From positions 1-6,113 of the forward strand of contig JAQCTH010000117.1 in the NCBI GenBank assembly GCA_027686065.1: a stretch of DNA of 6,113 bases, given 5' to 3'. The position numbers and the translations under genes are program-made. The stretch is from Clostridiaceae bacterium AF10-41. Lineage in GTDB: Bacteria > Bacillota > Clostridia > Clostridiales > Clostridiaceae. Shown in pieces: positions 1-5,938 of this stretch. Numbering within the stretch: position 1 is the stretch's first letter; every line of letters starts with the position of its first letter. Below the pieces are notes generated by a model. It saw nothing but the letters and a program-made list of their open reading frames with translations. It made no database searches and was not told the origin of the DNA.

Positions 1-41
1 AAAAATATAGCAAAAGTAATAAAATTTAATATAATACCCCT

Positions 42-71
42 TTGAAACGGTTGTAAAACTAAAAGTATAAA
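42..71 (+). promoter_or_regulatory. Possible sigma-A promoter for the deaminase-mocA operon
   Basis: TTGAAA at 42-47 and TATAAA at 66-71 are separated by 18 bases, which fits a vegetative promoter. It would give a leader of about 135 bases before the start codon at 213. Other TATAAT-like boxes occur at 96-101 and 154-159, but I found no good -35 for them. In DNA this AT-rich such matches are common, so this is only a candidate. No -24/-12 element is visible upstream of this gene. Confidence 0.3.
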
Positions 72-212
72 ATAAGATATTTATTTTAAAATATATATAA
101 TTTATTAAAGAATAGAAAGTGAGGTGCAGTAATATCAATATAAAATAATATTATATAATAAAGGGAAAAATAGGATTGGTTTATTTAAATTATAGAATTT
201 GGAGGGGTCAAT

Positions 213-1574
213 ATGAAAAATAGCTTATTTATAAAAAATATTAAAGCATTAGTAACTTGTGATGAAAAAGATAATTTATTTGAAAATGTAAATCTATATA
301 TAGAAGATGGAATTATAAAATATATAGGAGAAGATATTTTTGAAGCCAAGGAAGTAATTGATGCAAAGGATATGTATGTATATCCAGGACTTATAAATAG
401 CCATCATCATCTTTTTCAGACATTTACTAGAAATCTGCCACAAGTACAAAATATGGAACTTTTTGATTGGTTAACAACCTTATATGAAATCTGGAAAGGT
501 GTGGTTTCAGAATCAATAAGATATAGTTCTTTAGTTGGAATGGGAGAATTGATGAAAAATGGATGCACTACATGTTTTGATCATCATTATCTTTTTCCAG
601 AGAAAGCTGAAGAAACACTTATAGATGAACAATTTAATTCAGCTAAAGAATTAGGAATTAGATTTCATGCATCAAGAGGTAGCATGAATTTAAGTAAAAA
701 GGATGGAGGTTTACCTCCAGATTCTGTTGTTCAAAAATTTGATAAAATATTATACGATTCAGAGAGAATTATAAAAAAATATCATGATGCAAGTGAGTTT
801 TCTATGAAAAGAGTTGTTTTAGCACCTTGTGCTCCATTTAATGTAACAGCAGAATTGATGAAAGAAAGTGCTAAACTTGCAAGAAGATATAATGTGAGAC
901 TTCATACTCATTTAGCAGAAACAAAAGATGAGGAAAGATATACTCTTGAAAGATTTAATATGAGACCTTTAGAATACATGGATACTCTTGATTGGATTGG
1001 AAATGATGTTTGGTACGCTCATGGGATTCATTTTAATGATGAAGAACTTAAAATATTAGCAAAAACACAAACAGGGGTAGCACATTGCCCTATATCAAAT
1101 ATGAAATTATCTTCAGGAATAGCAAGAATTCCAGAAATGATAAAATTGGATGTGCCTGTGGGACTGGCAGTGGATGGAAGTGCAAGTAATGATGGTTCCA
1201 ATCTTTTAGAAGAGCTTAGAATTTGTTATCTACTTCATAGGTTAAATTGGAGTAATAATGCTCCAACTGGATATGATATATTAAAACTAGCAACAAGGGG
1301 AAGTGCAAGAGTTCTTGGAAGAAATGATATTGGGGAGCTTTCAGTTGGAAAAGCAGCAGATTTATTTATGATAAACTCAAATAGAATAGAGTTTATAGGA
1401 GCAGAATACGATCCAAAATCAATATTAGGTACTGTTGGATGCAAATCAACGGTTGATTATACTATAATAGCAGGTAAAGTAGTGGTAAAAGATGGGAAGC
1501 TTACTAATGTAGATGAAGAAAAAATAGTTTTTGAAGCAAGAAATGCAGTACAAAATTTATTTAGCAAAATATAA
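213..1574 (+). CDS. 8-oxoguanine deaminase-type amidohydrolase (ATZ/TRZ family)
   Basis: This 453-residue protein is a probable cytosolic metal-dependent deaminase that hydrolyses 8-oxoguanine to urate and ammonia. It has the full amidohydrolase fold: a short N-terminal beta domain (about 1-58), the metal-binding HxH in NSHHHL (His64 and His66), and LHTHLAET with His233 and Glu236. These are followed by AHGIH (His270-His273), HCPxSN (His291) and the metal aspartate in VDGSASND (Asp321). The C-terminus returns to the beta domain with DIGELSVGKAADL. The stretches GLINSHHHLFQT, CFDHHYLFP, RGSMNLSKKDGGLPPDSV and HLAETKDEE match my recollection of bacterial 8-oxoguanine deaminases (the hydroxydechloroatrazine ethylaminohydrolase-like group) much better than SsnA or guanine deaminase. 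The start ATG has GGAGGGG at 201-207, about 7 bases upstream. Length is normal and no key residue is missing. mocA follows after 76 bases with no terminator, so the two are probably co-transcribed. Substrate is inferred from family resemblance; another aminated purine or pterin remains possible. Confidence 0.87.
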   Translation: MKNSLFIKNIKALVTCDEKDNLFENVNLYIEDGIIKYIGEDIFEAKEVIDAKDMYVYPGLINSHHHLFQTFTRNLPQVQNMELFDWLTTLYEIWKGVVSESIRYSSLVGMGELMKNGCTTCFDHHYLFPEKAEETLIDEQFNSAKELGIRFHASRGSMNLSKKDGGLPPDSVVQKFDKILYDSERIIKKYHDASEFSMKRVVLAPCAPFNVTAELMKESAKLARRYNVRLHTHLAETKDEERYTLERFNMRPLEYMDTLDWIGNDVWYAHGIHFNDEELKILAKTQTGVAHCPISNMKLSSGIARIPEMIKLDVPVGLAVDGSASNDGSNLLEELRICYLLHRLNWSNNAPTGYDILKLATRGSARVLGRNDIGELSVGKAADLFMINSNRIEFIGAEYDPKSILGTVGCKSTVDYTIIAGKVVVKDGKLTNVDEEKIVFEARNAVQNLFSKI

Positions 1575-1650
1575 GTTATGTAAAGCTTTATATGAAATTT
1601 AATTCTTTAATATGAAAGCGGTTACTTAAAGATAAAGGTGTGTGGGTAAA

Positions 1651-2229
1651 ATGAATGGAATAATTTTAGCCTCAGGTTTTAGTAGAAGAATGGGAAGAAA
1701 CAAGTTATTGATGAATATTGGAGATGAATTAATAATTGAAAAAGTAATAAAAACAATTAAAAAATGCAATATGTCAAAGATAATTTTAGTTGGAAGAGAA
1801 GAAGAAATAATTAATATTGGGATAAATGAGGGGATAAAAACTATAAAAAATGATTTAGCTATTAATGGACAAAGCGAATCAATCAAATTAGGCTTAAAAG
1901 AAGCAGATTTAAATCATAATTATATGTTTTTTTGTGGCGACCAGCCATTTATAGATGAAGAGACAGTTAATAAATTGATAAAGGTTTCCTCACAAAATAG
2001 TGAAAATATAATTATTCCTAAATTTAAGGATAAGACAGGAAGTCCAATTATATTTCCTATAAGTTTAAAAAAAGAGTTAGAAAGCTTAAAAGGAGATATG
2101 GGAGGAAGAGAAGTAATTAAAAATAATAAAGATAAAATTAAGTATGTAGGTATAAATAATAGTTTGTTTTTACAAGATATTGATACTATAAAAGAATATG
2201 AGGAGTTTATTAAATTAATAAAAAGATAA
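1651..2229 (+). CDS. mocA: Molybdenum cofactor cytidylyltransferase (MocA/YgfJ-like)
   Basis: This 192-residue nucleotidyltransferase probably transfers CMP from CTP to molybdopterin, making the cytosine-dinucleotide cofactor needed by xanthine dehydrogenase and purine hydroxylase-type enzymes. It shows the nucleotide-binding N-terminus LASGFSRRMGRNKLL (residues 6-20), NGQSESIKLGL (72-82), the metal-binding GDQPF (96-100), GSPIIFP (130-136), GDMGGREVI (148-156) and DIDT (177-180). The GQSESI and GDQP motifs favour MocA over the guanylyltransferase MobA, as far as motifs can decide. I place the start at ATG 1651. An in-frame GTG at 1642 would add three residues, but AAAGGTG (1634-1640) would then lie almost against it, whereas it is about 10 bases from the ATG. 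It lies 76 bases after the deaminase gene and is followed by a strong terminator, so it is the last gene of its operon. No hydroxylase for it to serve is present in the window. Confidence 0.85.
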   Translation: MNGIILASGFSRRMGRNKLLMNIGDELIIEKVIKTIKKCNMSKIILVGREEEIINIGINEGIKTIKNDLAINGQSESIKLGLKEADLNHNYMFFCGDQPFIDEETVNKLIKVSSQNSENIIIPKFKDKTGSPIIFPISLKKELESLKGDMGGREVIKNNKDKIKYVGINNSLFLQDIDTIKEYEEFIKLIKR

Positions 2230-2232
2230 AAT

Positions 2233-2281
2233 AATAGTTATCAAAATGATATAAATTATTATTTTGATAACTATTTTTTCT
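2233..2281 (+). terminator. Rho-independent terminator after mocA
   Basis: A perfect 15-bp inverted repeat pairs 2233-2247 (AATAGTTATCAAAAT) with 2261-2275. A run of T with one C follows on the plus strand, and the loop is 13 bases. It begins three bases after the mocA stop codon and separates the deaminase-mocA operon from the sigma-54-controlled ygeY gene. Confidence 0.85.
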
Positions 2282-2304
2282 TTAATCATTAACTACATAC
2301 AAGT

Positions 2305-2359
2305 TTAATATTAATATTAATTAGAAAATTACTATTTACTATCCTAAAAGTCTAATTAA
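2305..2359. promoter_or_regulatory. Candidate activator-binding region upstream of the sigma-54 promoter
   Basis: TTAATATTAATATTAA at 2305-2320 is a perfect 16-bp palindrome. Overlapping its right end, TTAATTAGA (2317-2325) is inverted as TCTAATTAA at 2351-2359. The palindrome centre is roughly 80 bases before the predicted transcription start, within the usual range for an enhancer-binding protein site. The sequence is pure A/T and could arise by chance, so binding is only inferred from position and symmetry. Confidence 0.25.
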
Positions 2360-2363
2360 ATAT

Positions 2364-2378
2364 TGGCACAAATTATGC
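2364..2378 (+). promoter_or_regulatory. Sigma-54 (-24/-12) promoter of ygeY
   Basis: TGGCAC at 2364-2369 is followed after five bases by ATGC at 2375-2378. The consensus is TGGCAC-N5-TTGC, so only one position of the core differs, and the essential GG and GC dinucleotides are exactly 12 bases apart. Transcription should start near 2390, giving a leader of about 38 bases before the ATG at 2429. I saw no other convincing -24/-12 element on either strand. A sigma-54 activator gene lies two genes' width downstream, at 3841, which supports function. Confidence 0.8.
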
Positions 2379-2428
2379 GTATTATAAAAATAATTAAGTA
2401 TTTCTTTTAAATTAGAGGAGAGGTAAAT

Positions 2429-3649
2429 ATGGAGTATAAATATATTTATGAAGAGATAATAAAATCTTCAGAAAATTATAAAGAAGATATGAGTAATTTT
2501 TTAAGAGAAATAATTTCTATACCTTGTGAAAGTTGTAATGAAGAAGCTAAGATAATGAGAATAAAGAAGGAAATGGAAAAGGTTGGTTTTGATAAAATAG
2601 AGATAGATCCAATGGGAAATTTATTAGCTTATATAGGGTCAGGAAGTCATCTTATAGCTATGGATGGCCATGTTGATACTGTTGGTGTTGGAGATCCTAG
2701 TCTTTGGAATTATAATCCATATGAAGGAGATGAAGATGCAGAAATAATATTAGGAAGAGGAGTAAGTGATCAAGGTGGTGGCATAGCTGCAATGGTTTAT
2801 GCTGGAAAAATTATTAAAGACTTAAATTTAGAAAATGATTATACATTACTCATAGCATGCACAGTTCAAGAAGAAGATTGTGATGGCTTATGTTGGCAGT
2901 ATATAATTAATGAAGATAATATAAATCCTGAATTTGTGGTAATAACAGAGCCAACTTCATGTAATATATATAGGGGGCATAGAGGTAGAGTAGAAATTAA
3001 GGTTAGTACTAATGGAATTAGTTGTCATGGATCTGCTCCAGAAAGAGGAGAAAATGCAATTTTTAAGATGGCTCCAATATTAGATGAACTAAAAAATCTA
3101 GATAAAGATCTTATGTATAATGATTTTTTAGGAAAAGGAACATTAACCGTATCAGAAATATTTTTTTCATCACCATCTAGGTGTGCAGTAGCAGATGGAT
3201 GTAGTATTTCTATAGATAGAAGATTAACTGATGGAGAAAGTCATAAATTTGCAATAGAGCAAATTAAAAATTTACCTTCAGTTAAGAAAGCAGATGCGCA
3301 GGTATCTATATATAATTATGATAAAAAATCATATACAGGACTTTCTTATGAAACACAATCTTATTTTCCAACTTGGGTTATTTCAGAAGAACATGAGGTA
3401 TGTCAAACTCTTATAGAAACATATAGAAATTTGTTTAAAGCAGAGCCTATAGTAGATAAATGGACCTTTTCAACTAATGGAGTTTCTATAATGGGTAGAT
3501 ATGGAATTCCATGTATAGGGTTTGGTCCTGGACATGAAGATCAAGCACATGCACCAAATGAAAGAACATGGAAAAGTGAAATAGTAAAAGCAGCTGCAAT
3601 GTATGCTTTAATTCCTACTATTTATGTAAATAAAATAAATAATAAATAA
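2429..3649 (+). CDS. ygeY: YgeY-type M20 family metal-dependent hydrolase
   Basis: This 406-residue cytosolic protein has the M20 (ArgE/DapE/CPG2-like) fold with all the expected di-zinc residues. They are GHVDTV (His81, Asp83), [10 protein letters not shown] (Asp114), QEED (Glu148 as general base, Glu149 as ligand), ITEPT (Glu174) and QAHAPNE (His374). The dimerisation domain lies about residues 180-300, including [16 protein letters not shown]. Length and the motifs GVSDQGGG and RGHRGRVEI fit the YgeY group, which is linked to selenium-dependent molybdenum hydroxylases and, in E. coli, sits with ygeW and ygeX in an anaerobic purine/urate locus. It probably hydrolyses an amide in purine-ring breakdown; the exact substrate cannot be read from sequence. 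Generic annotation could be peptidase or acetylornithine deacetylase. AGGAG at 2416-2420 lies 8 bases before the ATG. It is transcribed alone, between a sigma-54 promoter and its own terminator. The last residues and the stop codon lie in a 7-base repeat. Confidence 0.85.
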   Translation: MEYKYIYEEIIKSSENYKEDMSNFLREIISIPCESCNEEAKIMRIKKEMEKVGFDKIEIDPMGNLLAYIGSGSHLIAMDGHVDTVGVGDPSLWNYNPYEGDEDAEIILGRGVSDQGGGIAAMVYAGKIIKDLNLENDYTLLIACTVQEEDCDGLCWQYIINEDNINPEFVVITEPTSCNIYRGHRGRVEIKVSTNGISCHGSAPERGENAIFKMAPILDELKNLDKDLMYNDFLGKGTLTVSEIFFSSPSRCAVADGCSISIDRRLTDGESHKFAIEQIKNLPSVKKADAQVSIYNYDKKSYTGLSYETQSYFPTWVISEEHEVCQTLIETYRNLFKAEPIVDKWTFSTNGVSIMGRYGIPCIGFGPGHEDQAHAPNERTWKSEIVKAAAMYALIPTIYVNKINNK

Positions 3650-3667
3650 TAAATAATAAATAATAAA
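3635..3667. repeat. Heptanucleotide tandem repeat across the ygeY stop codon
   Basis: The unit ATAAATA recurs with a strict 7-base period for 33 bases, about 4.7 copies. It begins inside the last codons of ygeY, includes its stop codon (3647-3649) and ends at the foot of the terminator stem. Because the unit is not a multiple of three, a copy gain or loss upstream of the stop would change the reading frame. The repeat is rich in TAA, so any change would affect only the last few residues. Confidence 0.8.
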
Positions 3668-3707
3668 GGAGCTTAAAGAAATAAATTTAAGCTTCTTTTT
3701 CTTATTT
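3665..3707 (+). terminator. Rho-independent terminator after ygeY
   Basis: GGAGCTTAAA (3668-3677) pairs with TTTAAGCTTC (3686-3695), with one G-T pair and an 8-base loop. The A run before the stem and the T run after it extend the pairing by three. The tail TTTTTCTTATTTTTT completes a typical intrinsic terminator, starting 15 bases after the stop codon. It isolates ygeY from the regulator gene. Confidence 0.85.
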
Positions 3708-3783
3708 TTTAGGGAATTGTAAGAAAATACCTATGTCCACTTTTTTGTTTATAATAATTGTAAGGTCAAGGAAAAAATGTTAA

Positions 3784-3795
3784 CATAATATTATG
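3784..3795. promoter_or_regulatory. Perfect 12-bp palindrome upstream of the regulator gene
   Basis: CATAATATTATG is a perfect palindrome about 45 bases before the regulator's start codon, next to a weak -35-like TTGTAA at 3758-3763. It could be an operator, for example for autoregulation, or part of a -10 region. Its ATAATATTAT core also appears at 145-154 upstream of the deaminase gene. Function is speculative. Confidence 0.25.
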
Positions 3796-3840
3796 AGAGA
3801 GCTTAAAAGTCAATAATATAGTACAAAAGGTGATAATAGA

Positions 3841-5121
3841 ATGGAAGAAAAGTTTATTAAGGATATATCTAATAAAATAAGCGATGGAATTATAATTTTA
3901 AATTCCGATAATAAAGTAATTTATGCCAATAATTATGTAAGAAAATCCTTGAATATTCAAAGCATTGACTTAGATGAAATAGATGTATCTATAAGATGTA
4001 ATTCTGAAAAATATAATATTTCAATAAGGGTTAAGGATACTGATTATGATGGAATAGGTGAATTATTAGAAACGAACTCATATTCATATAATTATAAAAG
4101 TATTATCATATTAAATAAAATTTGTAAAAAAGATAAATATAATATAACTGCAAATAATGTTTGGGGAGAAATAAAATTAGAATCTATAATTGGTGAATCA
4201 GAATCAATGAGGAATATTAAAAAGAAAATTTTAAAGATAGCCAATTCAACATCCTCTGTTCTTATAACAGGAGAAAGTGGTACTGGTAAAGAGGTAATAG
4301 CTAGAGCTATACATTCTCAAAGTAATAGAAAGAACAAACCTTTTATAGCAATAAATTGTGCAGCAATTCCTGAAGCTTTACTCGAAAGTGAGTTATTTGG
4401 ATATGCAAAAGGTGCTTTTAGTGGGGCTAGTAATAATGGTAGAATGGGAAAGTTTGAACTTGCAAATGGAGGAATAATATTTTTAGATGAAATAGGAGAT
4501 ATGCCATTTTCACTTCAGGTAAAATTGCTTAGAGTTCTGCAAGAAAAAAAGTTTGCTAAGATAGGATCTAATAAAATGATAAATTTAGATATAAGAGTAA
4601 TTGCGGCAACTAATAAAAATATAAAAGAAATGATAAAAGAAAAAAAGTTTAGGGAGGATTTATATTATAGAATAAATGTAATACCTATAGAAATGCCTAA
4701 TCTTTCAGAGCGGAAAGAAGATATAAAGCAATTAGTATTAAGTTTTATAGAAAAATATTGTTCAAGCTACAATTTAGAAGAAATTCATATTGAAGATGAA
4801 GTAATAGAAAAGTTAGAGAATTATCAATGGGAAGGAAATATAAGAGAATTACAAAATGCTGTAGAGTTTATGATAAATTTAGTGGATGAAGATAATATAA
4901 TAACATGTAGTATCCTTCCAGAATATATAACAAGTTATTATGATAGTCATGAGAAGAAAGATTTAGATGATATTATCAATGGAGATTTTATAACATTAGA
5001 AGAATTAGAAAAAAGATATATAAATTATGCATTAGAGAAGTATGGACATGATACTAAAGGAAAATCTAAAGCAGCTAAAAAACTTGGAATAGGTCTAGCC
5101 ACTCTATATAGAAAAAGCTAA
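3841..5121 (+). CDS. Sigma-54-dependent transcriptional activator (PAS, AAA+, Fis-type HTH)
   Basis: This 426-residue enhancer-binding protein should remodel sigma-54 RNA polymerase using ATP. An N-terminal PAS-like sensor (about 10-95, beginning DGIIILNSDNKVIYAN) precedes the AAA+ domain (about 115-345). That domain has Walker A GESGTGKE (144-151), GAFSGA (191-196, where most relatives have GAFTGA), Walker B IIFLDE (212-217), sensor I AATN (255-258), the arginine-finger region FREDLYYR (270-277) and GNIREL (332-337). The C-terminal helix-turn-helix (about 405-426) ends LATLYRKS, a few residues shorter than usual for the family. AGGTGA at 3828-3833 gives good spacing to the ATG. There is no receiver domain, so control is probably by a ligand or redox signal at the PAS domain rather than by phosphorylation. 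The likely target is the sigma-54 promoter at 2364-2378. The arrangement recalls E. coli ygeV beside ygeW-ygeX-ygeY, but this protein is shorter and orthology is not proven. Confidence 0.9.
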   Translation: MEEKFIKDISNKISDGIIILNSDNKVIYANNYVRKSLNIQSIDLDEIDVSIRCNSEKYNISIRVKDTDYDGIGELLETNSYSYNYKSIIILNKICKKDKYNITANNVWGEIKLESIIGESESMRNIKKKILKIANSTSSVLITGESGTGKEVIARAIHSQSNRKNKPFIAINCAAIPEALLESELFGYAKGAFSGASNNGRMGKFELANGGIIFLDEIGDMPFSLQVKLLRVLQEKKFAKIGSNKMINLDIRVIAATNKNIKEMIKEKKFREDLYYRINVIPIEMPNLSERKEDIKQLVLSFIEKYCSSYNLEEIHIEDEVIEKLENYQWEGNIRELQNAVEFMINLVDEDNIITCSILPEYITSYYDSHEKKDLDDIINGDFITLEELEKRYINYALEKYGHDTKGKSKAAKKLGIGLATLYRKS

Positions 5122-5128
5122 TTTTACT

Positions 5129-5157
5129 TTAATGTAAAAATGCATAGTTTATATAAT
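5129..5157 (+). promoter_or_regulatory. Possible sigma-A promoter for the HAD gene
   Basis: A perfect -10 box TATAAT at 5152-5157 lies 17 bases after TTAATG at 5129-5134, a weak -35 (three of six matches). It would give the HAD gene a leader of about 55 bases. The 96-base gap contains no terminator, so read-through from the regulator gene is equally possible. Confidence 0.3.
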
Positions 5158-5217
5158 AGAGTAATAAATAGTTATTTAGTTTACAAAAAATAAAGTATAT
5201 TAAGAAAGGTTATAACT

Positions 5218-5871
5218 ATGAAATACAAATGTTTGATTTTAGATCATGATGATACAGTTACTATAAGCACTCCTAATATACATTATCCATCATTTGTAGA
5301 GGCACTTAAAATATTAAGACCAAATACAAAAATAATTACCCTTGAAGAGTTCATTTCTAGTTGTTTTAATCCTGGTTTTTCAGAATTATGCAAGGATATA
5401 TTGAAATTTAACAAAGAAGAACAAGCATATCAATATAAAATATGGAGTAGCTATACAAAGTCAAAAATCCCAGATTTTTATCATGGTTTTCCAGAATTAA
5501 TAAAAGATTTCAAAAGTTTAGGAGGAGTAATTTGCGTTGCCTCTCACTCAGAAAGTAAACAAATCCAAAGAGATTATAAGATTAATTGTGGCATTTTACC
5601 AGATAAAATATTTGGTTGGGATCTTGAAGAGTATAAGAGAAAACCGAATCCTTACCCAGTTAGAGAAGCTATGAAAACATTTAACTTAAATAAAGAAGAT
5701 ATATTAGTAGTAGATGATTTAAAGCCAGGACTTGATATGGCAAGAACTTGTAATGTAGATTTTGCTAGTGCTGGTTGGTCTCATGTTATACCAGAAATAA
5801 TTGATTTTATGAAAGAGAATTCAAATTATTACTTATCAAGTGTTGATGAATTAAGAAATATAATATTATAA
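5218..5871 (+). CDS. HAD-family hydrolase (phosphatase, unknown substrate)
   Basis: This 217-residue cytosolic protein belongs to the haloacid dehalogenase superfamily, and a small phosphorylated metabolite is the likely substrate class. Motif I is LILDHDDTV, with nucleophile Asp9 and acid/base Asp11. Motif II is the serine in VICVASHS (Ser109), motif III is Lys142 in RKPNPYP, and motif IV is VVDD (Asp166, Asp167). An insertion between motif I and motif II (about residues 16-90) forms an alpha-helical cap, as in phosphoglycolate phosphatase-like proteins. GAAAGG at 5204-5209 is 8 bases before the ATG. It lies 96 bases after the regulator gene on the same strand, without a terminator between, and ends at a bidirectional terminator. 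All four motifs are intact, so it should be active. Its link to the purine genes rests on position alone; phosphatase is more likely than phosphomutase or dehalogenase, but substrate cannot be assigned. Confidence 0.85.
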   Translation: MKYKCLILDHDDTVTISTPNIHYPSFVEALKILRPNTKIITLEEFISSCFNPGFSELCKDILKFNKEEQAYQYKIWSSYTKSKIPDFYHGFPELIKDFKSLGGVICVASHSESKQIQRDYKINCGILPDKIFGWDLEEYKRKPNPYPVREAMKTFNLNKEDILVVDDLKPGLDMARTCNVDFASAGWSHVIPEIIDFMKENSNYYLSSVDELRNIIL

Positions 5872-5892
5872 AAAAAGGAATAAAAGCTTATT

Positions 5893-5938
5893 ATATAAGT
5901 GATAGTTATTAAATATTAATAGCTATCACTTATATTTT
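5893..5938. terminator. Bidirectional terminator between convergent genes
   Basis: Positions 5893-5912 pair with 5916-5935 in a 20-bp stem with one G-T pair and a three-base loop; the core is ATAAGTGATAG against CTATCACTTAT. On the plus strand ATTTT follows, ending transcription of the HAD gene. On the minus strand the A-rich stretch around 5871-5885 reads as T runs after the stem. The minus-strand gene's TGA stop lies inside the right arm. Confidence 0.8.

Noticed and set aside
1..45. Possible tail of an upstream plus-strand gene (14 codons ending in TGA at 43-45)
   Set aside because: Too short to tell from chance, no recognisable residues, and no terminator follows it. A promoter-like sequence begins in its last codon.
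1..212. Purine riboswitch in the leader of the deaminase operon
   Set aside because: Expected for a purine gene, so I looked for the conserved guanine/adenine aptamer core on both strands here and in the other leaders. The characteristic paired loops are absent.
1235..1444. Minus-strand open frame of 69 codons inside the deaminase gene
   Set aside because: It lies entirely opposite a well-supported gene with intact catalytic motifs, has no ribosome binding site and no recognisable protein features. It is a shadow.
213..1574. SsnA assignment for the amidohydrolase
   Set aside because: SsnA is expected in the same type of locus, but the motifs around the HxH and the RGSMNLSKKDGGLPP region fit the 8-oxoguanine deaminase group instead.
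1581..1590. TAAAGCTTTA palindrome between the deaminase gene and mocA as a terminator
   Set aside because: There is no loop and no T run after it, and outward pairing breaks down quickly. It is too weak to separate the two genes.
1626..1886. Minus-strand open frame of 86 codons opposite the start of mocA
   Set aside because: Its hydrophobic look comes from A-rich Lys, Asn and Glu codons read backwards. It overlaps the conserved nucleotide-binding region of mocA, so it is a shadow.
5122..5139. TTTTAC / GTAAAA hairpin after the regulator gene as a terminator
   Set aside because: Only six A/T-rich pairs, with no T tract following on the plus strand.
213..5871. In-frame TGA selenocysteine codons, given the selenium-linked context
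   Set aside because: All five genes are intact full-length frames with no internal TGA and normal ends. In selenium-dependent molybdenum hydroxylases the selenium is a labile cofactor, not selenocysteine, so none is required.
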